Counted from the first letter of the stretch, positions 16,050 to 25,125 are shown. The stretch: DNA of 64,000 nucleotides from Methanococcoides methylutens (GCF_000765475.1 NZ_JRHO01000010.1:172966-236965); one strand, 5' to 3'. The notes: generated by a model from the sequence alone, not told the origin. Numbers and translations are program-made.

Positions 16050-16814
16050 TCAAACTGTTCCAATCACTATACCATCTTGAATTACCGTGTCCAGCTCCGA
16101 TTCCATCCGAGGGTCCAGAGAATACCTCCTATATCTTCCGTCCTTTTCAGCTAGCAACAGTTCGTTTGTGGTCATCTTTTTCAGGTGGTATGAGACCGTG
16201 CTGTTGGTGATGTCCAGACCCTCTGAGATCTCGTTGTTTGTCATACCTGGCTTATCCCTGATCATAAGGAGGATACGTTTTTGATTTTCATCCTGCAAAA
16301 AGGGAGCTATGATCCGGGCTTGATCGCGGTATTTCGAATTGTTCTGAAAGAACCTTGGAGAGCTTCCATGGTCGGATACAATGATGTTGTGTTCGCTTTG
16401 CAGCTTTTTCAGATGGTACTTCACAGTACCGCGGTTTAGTTCAAGACCATGTGATATGTCAGCTACACTGCATCCCGGATTACTTACGATATGCTCAAAA
16501 ACATCGTTCCTGTTCTTATTTGCAAATATCAGGTTGAACTGTGCCAGTATCAAAGGAGACAGTTTGGCAAGACCAATAGCTGCCAGGAACACGGTAAAGA
16601 TATGTATCATCTGCAATTTCAAAGGCAGCTCCCAGAAAGTTAAGGTTCTATCTGCTCCTTCATAATGGTAACCTGGTTCATACGTCTCCTCGCTGGCTGG
16701 CACTACGACGTATTCACTTTCGGCTGTATTGTATTCGGATTCCACATATACGACCCCGCATGCCAGAAGTGGTACTAAAAATAAGATCAGGATTGCTAGT
16801 ATCCATTTGTTCAT
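16050..16814 (-). CDS. Membrane-anchored tandem winged-helix regulator
   Basis: A 254-residue protein. A signal-anchor (ILAILILFLVPLLACGVVY), a short outside segment and a second membrane helix (LQMIHIFTVFLAAIGLAKL) come first. Two winged helix-turn-helix domains follow, at about residues 105-160 (SVADISHGLELNRGTVKYHL) and 175-240 (TNNEISEGLDITNSTVSYHL). The repeated TVxYHLKKL motif places it among the MarR/ArsR-like regulators common in Methanosarcinaceae. It would read an outside or membrane signal and bind DNA from the membrane. Its targets are unknown. Confidence 0.8.
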   Translation of the reverse strand: MNKWILAILILFLVPLLACGVVYVESEYNTAESEYVVVPASEETYEPGYHYEGADRTLTFWELPLKLQMIHIFTVFLAAIGLAKLSPLILAQFNLIFANKNRNDVFEHIVSNPGCSVADISHGLELNRGTVKYHLKKLQSEHNIIVSDHGSSPRFFQNNSKYRDQARIIAPFLQDENQKRILLMIRDKPGMTNNEISEGLDITNSTVSYHLKKMTTNELLLAEKDGRYRRYSLDPRMESELDTVIQDGIVIGTV

Positions 16815-17101
16815 TTAATTTGTATAAGACTTTTTAATGTATAAACATTTCTTAAATTTCAAAGAATAGTCTAAAAATAATCTCCCTGGGTTTCATGTAC
16901 ATTTTTTAGTTCGATGGAATGGACATAAAAGGTTTATATTGTGATACTACAATTGATAGTATTACTGTTGAAGAGAGTATGTTTTATATTTAAAATTAGT
17001 TTTGCAAAGACTCCTGTTTTTATGATAGTGACGGCAGGGATTGCAGCAACAGACACGACCACCGTTGATAGCAACGGAGGAGCAAGGGGAATGATTCAGC
17101 A
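16815..17101 (+). other. Intergenic gap with possible gene remnant
   Basis: TATA-like GGTTTATATTG is near 16930. An open frame at 16941-17159 contains a stretch (MIVTAGIAATDTTTVDSNGG) that looks like the cleavage region of a secreted protein. It runs into the next gene in another frame and has no recognisable continuation. I regard it as leader sequence or a remnant. Confidence 0.35.
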
Positions 17102-18880
17102 ATGGCAAAAGAAAATAGGTTTGATAAGGAAACTGCCAATAGCGATCTGGAAAATCTAAAACCCCCCATTCTCCCTCATAAAAATACGACGCAGGATAAC
17201 TTTCTCTACCTGAGCAAAAGGATTGAGAAGTTAGAGGAGCGAGTTGCTTTTCTGGAAGGTAAGAGGTACGCACAGGAGCCTGAAGTAACAGTAGCACCAG
17301 TAGCTGAGGAAGTGGCAGCGGAAGCTTCCAGAGAAACGTACAAACCAACCGAGAATCTTGGATTCAAGATATTCGGAGCAGTAGGCTTCGTGCTACTTAT
17401 GCTTGGTATGTTCTACCTTTACAGTTACGCTGTTGACCAGGGATGGATAGGGATCCTTGAGCGTGTTGCTTTGGGGGTTGCCTTCTCACTTGCAGTCTTA
17501 GTAACTGGAGAGGTATTCAGAAGGAAAGACTATGAGCGTTTTTCACAGCTCATTACCGGCGGTGGGATTGCACTGCTCTATTTCACAATGTACGCTACAT
17601 ACCATTTTCAGGCGTATCGAGAAGCGCTCAGCATGAGTCTTGGCATGAACACCGCATTACTTTTTCTTGTAATGCTCTTCGCAGTTTTTCTGGCGCTTAG
17701 ACAAAATTCAGTTATTCTTACAAGTTTCGCGTTTTTCCTTGGATACCTGGCAGCATTTCTCACAGGGGGATCGCATCAGATGATGATCTCAACTATCATC
17801 CTCTCAGTAGGTCTGGTGATGATCCTCTGGAAGAAGAATTGGGGAATAGGTATCTATCCTTTGATTGCCTCGTACTTACTGTACAGCATATTCTTCGTCG
17901 ACTCGAATATCCTTCGCGGAACGGTGGTATCTCCTATTGTCTATTATTCTATTGGGTATCTCATCTGTTTCTTCGCACTCTTCAATATCTTGAGTATCAT
18001 TCTCGAAGACAAGGAAAACTATACTCAGAACATTATCAGTATGGTTATTAATGCATTTGCAACATTCGGTTTCGGGCTTGCTGTAGTCTGGCATTATTGG
18101 TATTCTTTCAGAGGTATATTTGTAGTTCTGCTGGCAGCAGTGTACCTGGGGTTAGCTTATTTCACAAAAAAGAGAGAACTCAAGAACCTGTCCCGAGCGT
18201 TCTTCGTCTTTTGTATCACATTCCTCTCTATTGCGGTATATGTCCAGCTTGAGGATTTTTGGATAGCACTCACATGGGCAATTGAAGGATTCCTCCTCGT
18301 TTACATGGGTGTCAAGCTTGGTAATCTTGATCTTCGATACATGGGATACATCGTCCTCGCTGCAGCTGCGATCCGATCATTGTTATGGGATAGCACTGGT
18401 TTATTGTTCGGTGAAAGAACGATTAGTATGTTGTCAATAACCCTTGCTCTGTACGGGGCAGCATACCTTGTTTCACACTTAAAACTTGAAGATGAGGAAC
18501 AACTGGTCCGGGAACTAATGGGGATTGCGGCTACGGTTATTCTAACTATCACTCTCGCGATAGAGATTACTGACAGCACAGGTTTATTTGCTGCATTTTC
18601 CGAGAATGCCAGACAGGTCCTCCTCTCTGTGGTCTGGGCTACAGAATCCGTAATCCTTATTGTTGTTGGATTCCTGGGGAGATCAAGCTCTCTCAGGACT
18701 ACTGGAGTGGTGCTCTTTGGTATTACTGTGGTGAAGATCCTAATTATTGATCTTAGTAATCTTGAAATGATCTATAGGATCGTCGTCACGATCATCGTAG
18801 GTCTCATAGCGTTGAGTGCTTCGTTTGCGTATGTGAAGAACAAAGAACGTATACAGGAGTTTTTACATGAGAATGACTGA
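17102..18880 (+). CDS. DUF2339 polytopic membrane protein
   Basis: A 592-residue protein. It has a soluble N-terminus containing a coiled coil (LSKRIEKLEERVAFLEGKR, near residue 40). From residue 90 onward there are about fifteen hydrophobic helices, starting with GFKIFGAVGFVLLMLGMFYL. This architecture and the segment ITGGGIALLYFTMYATYHF match the DUF2339 family, whose function is not established. It ends 121 nt before the next gene. Confidence 0.8.
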   Translation: MAKENRFDKETANSDLENLKPPILPHKNTTQDNFLYLSKRIEKLEERVAFLEGKRYAQEPEVTVAPVAEEVAAEASRETYKPTENLGFKIFGAVGFVLLMLGMFYLYSYAVDQGWIGILERVALGVAFSLAVLVTGEVFRRKDYERFSQLITGGGIALLYFTMYATYHFQAYREALSMSLGMNTALLFLVMLFAVFLALRQNSVILTSFAFFLGYLAAFLTGGSHQMMISTIILSVGLVMILWKKNWGIGIYPLIASYLLYSIFFVDSNILRGTVVSPIVYYSIGYLICFFALFNILSIILEDKENYTQNIISMVINAFATFGFGLAVVWHYWYSFRGIFVVLLAAVYLGLAYFTKKRELKNLSRAFFVFCITFLSIAVYVQLEDFWIALTWAIEGFLLVYMGVKLGNLDLRYMGYIVLAAAAIRSLLWDSTGLLFGERTISMLSITLALYGAAYLVSHLKLEDEEQLVRELMGIAATVILTITLAIEITDSTGLFAAFSENARQVLLSVVWATESVILIVVGFLGRSSSLRTTGVVLFGITVVKILIIDLSNLEMIYRIVVTIIVGLIALSASFAYVKNKERIQEFLHEND

Positions 18881-19000
18881 TCGATTCGGGGATGGTATCG
18901 ACATCAATGAGTGGTTCTGGCATACCTGGTTTCATTGTGGCTGGGATATTATTGTTGTTGAAGGCGGCTATCCTGATTGTGCAGGGGAAAGGAGGCGAAT

Positions 19001-19504
19001 ATGAGCAAAACCAATACGAGAAATAAGTACATTATGTTCTTCTGCCTCGGAATCCTAACATTCTATATCAGTGGCTATGTTCTCAGAGGCTTCCATCCAC
19101 CCCAGAATCTCTATTTGATGCTGCTTATTTACTGGATACTATTTGGTACCGGGATACTGGTCAGCAGGGAAAGATCCCGTGTTTTTGTCGTAAATGCATT
19201 TGTAATGTCGTTTGTGGCTTTACTTCTGATTTCTGCGGGTTTCTTTGCATGGAGTGTGCACAGTCATATGTATTCTAAAACGATAGATGCTGAACTGCTA
19301 GACTATACTCCTGAGGATTTTGTCGTTGTAACGGAAGAGGAGCTGAACGAGTATCCTGCACTGAAGGAAGCCATTGAGGCCCAGAGTTATGTAAAAGCAA
19401 GTCCAGGTGAATGGAGGCGGACGATTGAGTTCCTTGAAGATAAGAGATCTTATGTGATCAAGGTTGGGGATGACTATTATGGGGTCGGGTTTACAACTGC
19501 GTGA
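19001..19504 (+). CDS. Membrane protein with three N-terminal helices, unknown
   Basis: A 167-residue protein from an ATG with a strong AGGAGG 5 nt upstream. Three helices (YIMFFCLGILTFYISGYVL, LYLMLLIYWILFGTGILV and AFVMSFVALLLISAGFFAW) come first. An outside domain of about 80 residues ends in SYVIKVGDDYYGVGFTTA. No family is recognised. The longer in-frame ORF beginning at 18977 lacks a ribosome binding site. Confidence 0.65.
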   Translation: MSKTNTRNKYIMFFCLGILTFYISGYVLRGFHPPQNLYLMLLIYWILFGTGILVSRERSRVFVVNAFVMSFVALLLISAGFFAWSVHSHMYSKTIDAELLDYTPEDFVVVTEEELNEYPALKEAIEAQSYVKASPGEWRRTIEFLEDKRSYVIKVGDDYYGVGFTTA

Positions 19505-19579
19505 AAAATAGTAATTAGAATGGAAATAAAATAAAAAGGAAATTCATTTTAATTTGTCTACCTTTTCATATTCTTAATA

Positions 19580-20320
19580 TCATTCCATCTTCTCAAGGCA
19601 AAGACAATAAACCTCGATTCCCGCACCACGACATGCTGTCATTCTGCTTTTATCAATAGTCGCACACACGATTCCCAGCCGTATATCCTCAGGATTGACC
19701 CCATACTTTTCAGCATAAGGGAGCTTGAACCTCTGCACCTGACCGATGGCATTGTCCTTTGCGTTGATCTCTATCTCTATCAAGAAGTGCTTTCCCTGCT
19801 CATCGATAAAGACTGCATCTATTCTTCCCCCCTCTACCTCAACTTCGATCTCGTGGAAGGTCAGTCCGGTTTCGATCAGTTCCGGCAGGCTGCTGATCAT
19901 CCTTGAGATGTCATCTTCGGAAATGTGGGTAGAGTCAAGTGCATCTTCCACACTGGAAGAATTCAGTATAAGGTTCAGGTACTGGACAACGGTTGTTAAT
20001 TTGTTGTTCTTCACGTTAGGGTGGACTGAAATATCCTTGTTATCACGTGAATGGATAAGAATACCTACATTGCTGAGATTCTTCTTGCGTGAGATGGGAA
20101 GAGAACCTCTGCCTTTGCTTACAACACCGACCGTGTTCCTCCGGCTTAATATTCGGATATTCTCCAGAACATCCTCCTGTTCGTCCTCTGGAAGTTCCTC
20201 TATCTTAATTATCGTATAATCGCAATCATGTTCTTCCTTGATGGCCTGAAGGATCCTTAAGGTTGATTCCGCTACTTCTACCGGAGTGTCATCTCTTACA
20301 TAGTAACTGAAATTATCCAT
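19580..20320 (-). CDS. NucS/DUF91-like nuclease-fold protein
   Basis: A 246-residue protein whose C-terminal half resembles the NucS/EndoMS nuclease domain (ELIETGLTFHEIEVEVEGG, then RIDAVFIDEQGKHFLIEIE and AIGQVQRFKLPYAEKYG). The usual D...ExK...Q core is only partly kept: D and Q are present, but the ExK reads E-I-E, so catalytic ability is doubtful. The N-terminal half has no match I recognise. It is monocistronic, followed by convergent DUF-type genes. Confidence 0.55.
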   Translation of the reverse strand: MDNFSYYVRDDTPVEVAESTLRILQAIKEEHDCDYTIIKIEELPEDEQEDVLENIRILSRRNTVGVVSKGRGSLPISRKKNLSNVGILIHSRDNKDISVHPNVKNNKLTTVVQYLNLILNSSSVEDALDSTHISEDDISRMISSLPELIETGLTFHEIEVEVEGGRIDAVFIDEQGKHFLIEIEINAKDNAIGQVQRFKLPYAEKYGVNPEDIRLGIVCATIDKSRMTACRGAGIEVYCLCLEKME

Positions 20321-20694
20321 ACTATCACACTTACAACCTCCCGATATAAAATCAAGTACTACTTGTATAGGGGGTTTTGTAATTCCAAACTGAGCTTCAA
20401 AGATCGAATTGCAATTTATTATCGGTACATTTAAAGGTGCTGACTGAGGAAAACGAAAAGAAAACCTTATTCTGTTCGATCAAAAACATTGCTCCTATTT
20501 TGGAAGTTTATCTGAATTCCCTAAAATTATGTTTAGTATAATGCTCTGAATCTATTTCTAATTAATTTGAAACCGATATCTATTTATATCTATTTCAACA
20601 TTATTCGAAATACGAAGTTTCAATATTATTTGAAATAGCTTGAAGTTATTCGAATTACCAGAATTGCTGTATGGTAAAGATGGGATGTGATCGT
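20321..20694 (+). promoter_or_regulatory. AT-rich control region with tandem palindromic operators
   Basis: There is no gene here. A TATA-like TATTTATATC is at 20580-20590. Next comes a palindrome at 20591-20612 (TATTTCAA...TTCGAAATA), and then a perfect TTTCAA-N6-TTGAAA at 20618-20635. A weaker third copy (TTGAAGTTATTCGAA) lies near 20640. The first two are spaced 25 bp centre to centre. Tandem sites downstream of a TATA box are typical of ArsR-type repression of the operon that follows. Confidence 0.65.
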
Positions 20695-20928
20695 ATGAAA
20701 ATAGAAATACTCGGTACCGGATGTGCAAAGTGCGTTAAGACAAAAGAAGTAGTTGAAAAAGTTCTTCAGGAAAGCGGACTCCAGGCGGACGTTGTCAAGG
20801 TTGAAGATTTTGAGACCATTCTTTCCTATGGAGTAATGATCACTCCGGGACTTGTCATTGATGGTGAGGTAATGGTTGCCGGCAGAGTTCCCAGTGAAGA
20901 CAATGTAAGAAAATGGATAAATGGATAA
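20695..20928 (+). CDS. Small thioredoxin-like redox protein
   Basis: A 77-residue protein of the 'redox-active disulfide protein 2' type. The active site is GTGCAKC at residues 7-13, and cis-proline is in MITPGLVIDGEV. Such mini-thioredoxins are often encoded with ArsP/DUF318 permeases and an ArsR regulator, as here (permease at 21538). It presumably reduces a protein or metalloid substrate in the cytoplasm. The ATG at 20695 is used since the upstream ATG at 20671 lacks a ribosome binding site. Confidence 0.85.
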   Translation: MKIEILGTGCAKCVKTKEVVEKVLQESGLQADVVKVEDFETILSYGVMITPGLVIDGEVMVAGRVPSEDNVRKWING

Positions 20929-20997
20929 ACGGGCAATAATGCAGTTCCATGTCCATGATACGGAATTAAAATTACAAAATTGGAAAAGGTGAAAAAA

Positions 20998-21384
20998 ATG
21001 ACTGGAAATATGAAATGTGGTTGTGAATGTGAATGTGGGTCAGAGATCGTTGGTATCTATCCATGTTCAGGCTCAGCGAATGTGGGCATTATCTCTAATC
21101 AGCTGGCAATAGAACTGACTAAAGCTGGAAAGGGTAAGATGCTGTGTACCTCCGGGATAGGTGCTAAGGTCCCTGGTCAGTTGAAGTCTGCAGAGGGCTG
21201 TGACAGGGTTGTTGTAATAGATGGCTGTCCAATGAACTGTGCCTCTAAGATTTTCAAGAACGCCGGGATCGCAGTGGATGGACATATCGTTGTCACTGAA
21301 CTTGGCGTGAAGAAGACAAGGGATATGGATATCGAGGATTCGGTGATCTCAGAGAGTCTGGAAAAGTGTGTCAAGCTTTTCTGA
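20998..21384 (+). CDS. DGC-domain putative zinc-binding protein
   Basis: A 128-residue protein with the DGC motif (VVVIDGCPMNCA) and conserved neighbours (PCSGSANVGIISNQLAIELT, CTSGIGAKVPG). A cysteine-rich N-terminus (CGCECECG) adds extra metal or thiol ligands. The family is described as putative zinc-binding and is found next to thioredoxin and permease genes. GGTGA lies 6 nt before the ATG at 20998. Confidence 0.82.
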   Translation: MTGNMKCGCECECGSEIVGIYPCSGSANVGIISNQLAIELTKAGKGKMLCTSGIGAKVPGQLKSAEGCDRVVVIDGCPMNCASKIFKNAGIAVDGHIVVTELGVKKTRDMDIEDSVISESLEKCVKLF

Positions 21385-21537
21385 TCGATCCCTGTGATCT
21401 TTGTGAATACGAAAAGGATGCTAAAATTACTGTGTCCACTAAAAAAGTGATGTTATAAGATACATGACAGGTGCGAGCCAGCCGGATTGTCCAAAGATTC
21501 TGCTCCTCTGTCAATTTACTCTGGAGGAAATGATACT

Positions 21538-22503
21538 ATGGTTGACGTGTTCTATCCCATGCAGTGGATAGCAGATAAGGTCACCTACGATCTACTTGGG
21601 ATCGAAGCCACCACAGGTCTTGCAAAAAGCCTGAATTTTATTATCTACGATGTACTGAAGATCTTTGCACTTCTTTCTGTGATGATCTTCCTGATAGCTT
21701 ACATGAGGTCCTATATAACTCCTGAGAAATCCAGAAGGATACTTGGAGGCAAAAAAGGACCGATATACAATGTAGCTGCATCACTTGTGGGTACTGTCAC
21801 TCCGTTCTGTTCATGTTCATCCGTTCCGATCTTCATCGGTTTCATTGAAGCGGGGGTACCTCTTGGTGTGACATTTTCGTTCCTCATAACTTCTCCTCTT
21901 GTGAATGAAGCGGCCATTGCTGTACTCTGGGCTACACTGGGATTCAAGGCTACTGCACTCTATGTTGTTTCAGGTATTATTATCGGTGTTGTCGGTGGCT
22001 ATATCATAGGCCTGCTCAAGCTGGAACGATACGTTGCAGATTTCGTCTACAATGTCCACTCTCTACCTTTCAAAGAAGCTGAGATGGGTTCAAGGCAGAG
22101 GCTCGATTACGCTGTTGAAGAGGTCAAAAGCATTGTGGGTAAGGTCTGGCTCTATGTTATTATAGGTGTAACTCTTGGAGGTATATTCCATGGTTTTGCT
22201 CCAGAAGGGATACTTGCACAGTATGCAGGAAAAGATAATCTCCTCGCTGTCCCTGCTGCAGTACTAATAGGCGTACCACTCTATTCCAATGTCATGGGCC
22301 TGATCCCTGTGGTTGAAAGTCTCATTGGAAAAGGGCTCCCTATCGGTACTTCCCTGGCATTTTTGATGTCTGTTACTGCAGTATCACTGCCTGAGATGAT
22401 CATACTGAAAAAGGTCCTGAGCAATGAACTGATCGCCCTGTTCGTGTCTATCGTGGCAGTAGCTGTGATATTCACTGGATATATGTTCAATGCGGTTCTG
22501 TAA
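21538..22503 (+). CDS. ArsP/DUF318-family permease
   Basis: A 321-residue membrane protein with about eight helices. It carries the family hallmark TPFCSCSSVPIFIGF, repeated in form by GVPLYSNVMGLIPV in the second half. ArsP members export trivalent organoarsenicals, while other members have unknown substrates. It lies downstream of the mini-thioredoxin and DGC genes under the same operator region, so one redox-linked export or uptake unit is likely. GGAGG precedes the ATG at 21538 by 10 nt. Confidence 0.85.
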   Translation: MVDVFYPMQWIADKVTYDLLGIEATTGLAKSLNFIIYDVLKIFALLSVMIFLIAYMRSYITPEKSRRILGGKKGPIYNVAASLVGTVTPFCSCSSVPIFIGFIEAGVPLGVTFSFLITSPLVNEAAIAVLWATLGFKATALYVVSGIIIGVVGGYIIGLLKLERYVADFVYNVHSLPFKEAEMGSRQRLDYAVEEVKSIVGKVWLYVIIGVTLGGIFHGFAPEGILAQYAGKDNLLAVPAAVLIGVPLYSNVMGLIPVVESLIGKGLPIGTSLAFLMSVTAVSLPEMIILKKVLSNELIALFVSIVAVAVIFTGYMFNAVL

Positions 22504-22612
22504 AAAAGATACCCGGTGAGCAAGATGTTGGATCTTGCTCTTCTTTTTCTTTCCAAAATGTATTTATTTCTTGTAGGGAAATCAGCTTATCCTGACAGAC
22601 CAGACTACAATG

Positions 22613-23404
22613 TTACTGTCTCTCGATGTTAGTTGTAAGATCAAAAGGGCTTGCATAAAATGGTGCTGTGGTAACGACAAAATCTACTGATGCTGCATAT
22701 TTTGGTATATCCTCAAATGAAATACCTCCGACAGCAAGCTCGAGCTTTGGATTTATCTCTCTAAGCTTTGGTGCTACCTCTTTTAGCTCCTCAGGGGTGT
22801 AATGGTCGAGTAGCAGGATATCCGCTATGGGTGCGTATTGGAAAACCTCTTCTTTTGTGCGTGGTTCTATCTCTATCTTTCTCATAGCCCTGAGCTTTTC
22901 AAAAGAACCGACCACGTTGAAGTGGTTCTGTGTTATCAGGATGGAATCACTGAGGGAATTTCTATGATGGTCTCCGCCACCTACATGTACGGACCTTAAC
23001 TCGTATTTGCGAAATCCGGGATGTGTCTTTCTGCTTGTAGCTATCATAATATCAGGATTCACTTCTCTTGCACTGTCCACCATTCTCTTTGTCTTTGTAG
23101 CAATGGCGCAGGTCATTGAAAGAAATGTCTGTGAGATCCTCCAGAGCTTGAAAAGTTTACGCAGATCACCTTCTGCTTCGAAAAGCACAGCATTCTCTGC
23201 AAACTCTTTCCCGTTTTCGAGATGCATGTTAACTTTCAAGCCTTTCTTCTCATAGAATTCTGCCAGATCATCCGCACAGGAGGCAATACCTGGGTCTCTT
23301 GACCTGATAGTCAGGCTTCCTTCTCCTTCGATACCAAGTAGTTCTGTGGTCTCATCTCCGTAGGGGCAATCCTCAAGCAGATAGTGTTCGAATTCTTCAA
23401 TCAT
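22613..23404 (-). CDS. modD: ModD-like phosphoribosyltransferase
   Basis: A 263-residue protein of the quinolinate phosphoribosyltransferase superfamily, closest in pattern to ModD (LLEDCPYGDETTELLGI near the start, then TSRKTHPGFRKYE, HRNSLSDSILITQNH and ELAVGGIS). ModD proteins accompany molybdate systems, but the reaction is not established. A true NadC is the alternative. No molybdate transporter is nearby, though the organism has a molybdenum Fmd. The start at 23404 follows GGTGA. Confidence 0.75.
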   Translation of the reverse strand: MIEEFEHYLLEDCPYGDETTELLGIEGEGSLTIRSRDPGIASCADDLAEFYEKKGLKVNMHLENGKEFAENAVLFEAEGDLRKLFKLWRISQTFLSMTCAIATKTKRMVDSAREVNPDIMIATSRKTHPGFRKYELRSVHVGGGDHHRNSLSDSILITQNHFNVVGSFEKLRAMRKIEIEPRTKEEVFQYAPIADILLLDHYTPEELKEVAPKLREINPKLELAVGGISFEDIPKYAASVDFVVTTAPFYASPFDLTTNIERQ

Positions 23405-23993
23405 CCTGTCACCTTTCACGATATATCATTACAGCCACTGTCTTATGGCATTGATATCTTTTTATGGGTTGCAAATATCGATAGGCTATATAAATAGCTT
23501 GCTAACTTCTTCTTAAATTAACGCCGTTAAATTATTAATTCATAAAGTTGTTTTGCATTTTTACTGCATGCACAGCTCCTTAATTACCTCTTTTGCATAT
23601 TAGAAAGAGTTTTGCAGAGACGGTATGGAAATATTATGATTCTGGCAGCAAGCACGCCAAATATCTCTGTGATTTCCATACCTGGCCTCTACATCAAGCA
23701 CTGTTTTGGTGCCTGCACATATGTGATGACCCTGTTGTCCTGTTCATGATTTTCCTTATTCCACTGCCGGAGTAGATGAACTTATACAGGGAATGCGGGT
23801 GAGATACAGGGAGGATCGATCATATAAGTGTGATTTCGAGCCGATGGTGCATTCTTGACCATTTGCTCTCATGCACTGGTCGAAGCGTTATGTCAGCGTT
23901 ATGTATGAACGAACATATCGGTTATAAATTTATCGATTGGTTCTCTGACCTTTTTCCGATAAATTGATATTTCCAAAAAATTATTGCTATAGC
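23405..23993. other. 589-nt region without a convincing gene
   Basis: TATA-like GGCTATATAAATAGC at 23483-23497 could serve modD on the minus strand. GGTTATAAATTTAT near 23922 could serve the Nif3 gene. Between them lies a perfect 11-bp inverted repeat (23622-23632 with 23672-23682). A 60-codon ORF over the repeat has no ribosome binding site and looks spurious. Confidence 0.5.
23622..23682. repeat. 11-bp perfect inverted repeat, 39-nt loop
   Basis: GGTATGGAAAT and ATTTCCATACC flank a 39-nt loop. It could be a structured RNA element or an operator. One such pair within 64 kb can occur by chance, so weight is low. Confidence 0.4.
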
Positions 23994-24734
23994 ATGGAAC
24001 TATCAGGTATCGTAGAAACACTTGAGGAGATTGCACCTCCTGAACTAGCAGAAGATTTCGATGTTGGCAGGATCGGCCTTACTCTTGATCTGGATGATGA
24101 TGTCAACAGGATAGCTGTTGCACTTGATCCTACTGAGTATGTGCTAAAACGTGCAGCTCAGATAGGTGCGGACCTGCTTATTACCCATCACACGCTGATA
24201 TTCCATTCTGTGAACCTGATATCAAAAGAGCTTGCAGGTCTTTTAAAGATCGCTCTTGACAATGGCATTTCCCTTTATTCCATGCATACGAACTATGACA
24301 GGGCTGAGGGTGGTGTTAACGATGTGCTTGCCCAGCGTCTTGGTCTTGGTGATGTAAAAGATGTAGGCATGGGTCGGATAGGCAGGATCGATGAGTGCTC
24401 TGCAGATGTTTTCGTAAACCATGTTTCAAAGAGCCTCAACACTCATCTGCAATATGTGGGTGAGAAGGATTCCATAAGAAATGTAATGGTGTTTGGCGGG
24501 AGTGGCTTTAAGGACGATTTCCTTGACATAGCAAGAGAGCACAATGTCGATGCCTATGTTTCTGCTGAGCTTAAACATGATGTCCTGCGTAATTATGATG
24601 ATATCTTGCTTGTGGATGCCACTCATTATGCTACAGAGAACCCTGCAATGGAAGCGCTTTGTGAGCGTCTGAAGAACATGCTCAACATTGATGTGGAATT
24701 TATTGACAACGACCCATTTATCGGAGTGTTATGA
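23994..24734 (+). CDS. Nif3-like dinuclear metal protein
   Basis: A 246-residue Nif3/DUF34 family protein. The metal-binding blocks are LLITHHTLIFH (near residue 65), SLYSMHTNYD and the late DATHYATE. The family is widespread and annotated as 'GTP cyclohydrolase I type 2' in places, but its physiological role is unsettled. The ATG at 23994 is preferred: it gives the usual N-terminus (MELSGIVETLEEIAPPELAE). Confidence 0.85.
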   Translation: MELSGIVETLEEIAPPELAEDFDVGRIGLTLDLDDDVNRIAVALDPTEYVLKRAAQIGADLLITHHTLIFHSVNLISKELAGLLKIALDNGISLYSMHTNYDRAEGGVNDVLAQRLGLGDVKDVGMGRIGRIDECSADVFVNHVSKSLNTHLQYVGEKDSIRNVMVFGGSGFKDDFLDIAREHNVDAYVSAELKHDVLRNYDDILLVDATHYATENPAMEALCERLKNMLNIDVEFIDNDPFIGVL

Positions 24735-24971
24735 ATGAACTCTAAAGAAGAAGCATCGGCAGTAACAGCAGGAAATGAAAATGAAGAAAATAGGGCTTCA
24801 GAAGAACTGACGGATGAAGAACTGGATGAACTGATGATGGAGCAGTCTAAAGCTCCCGGGTGCAAAAAGCACAGGGGCTATGGTAAATTTGACAAACCTC
24901 CTGTTAATCGGGGAGTAGCACTAAGTTCTGATGATAACAAAGGACAGGGTGAAAAAGAAGATCAGAAATGA
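24735..24971 (+). CDS. Small hydrophilic protein coupled to Nif3
   Basis: A 78-residue, highly charged, probably disordered protein (acidic first half, then APGCKKHRGYGKFDKPP). Its ATG follows the Nif3 stop directly (TGAATG), so it is probably translationally coupled. The C-x2-H motif in the middle could bind a metal together with Nif3, which is speculation. No family is recognised. Confidence 0.5.
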   Translation: MNSKEEASAVTAGNENEENRASEELTDEELDELMMEQSKAPGCKKHRGYGKFDKPPVNRGVALSSDDNKGQGEKEDQK

Positions 24972-25029
24972 GTTCATAAATAGAGGTCGCTAATATCATA
25001 AAAAGAAATCAAATAACAAAACAGGAAAC

Positions 25030-25078
25030 ATATTAGGAATAACCGGAACATTGTAGCTGTTCCTGCTATGCCTAATAT
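25030..25078. terminator. Hairpin between convergent genes
   Basis: The outer arms ATATTAGG/CCTAATAT and inner arms GGAACA/TGTTCC are separated by a symmetric 7 x 7 internal loop, with a 7-nt apical loop. It lies between the plus-strand Nif3 pair and minus-strand trm56. A T-run (TTTTTAACTTTTTT) follows at about 25107. Position suggests a bidirectional terminator. Confidence 0.5.
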
Positions 25079-25125
25079 TGCATGTCTCAGAGCTTGTTCA
25101 TGTTTGTTTTTAACTTTTTTAGGCC

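Noticed and set aside
18892..19026. 44-codon ORF containing PGF plus a hydrophobic helix, recalling a PGF-type C-terminal sorting tail
   Set aside because: No ribosome binding site, only about 15 residues before the helix, overlaps the start of the 19001 gene, and no upstream coding sequence belongs to it.
23593..23775. 60-codon plus-strand ORF in the modD/Nif3 gap
   Set aside because: No ribosome binding site, odd composition rich in Trp/His/Cys, and it crosses a long inverted repeat. Most likely chance.
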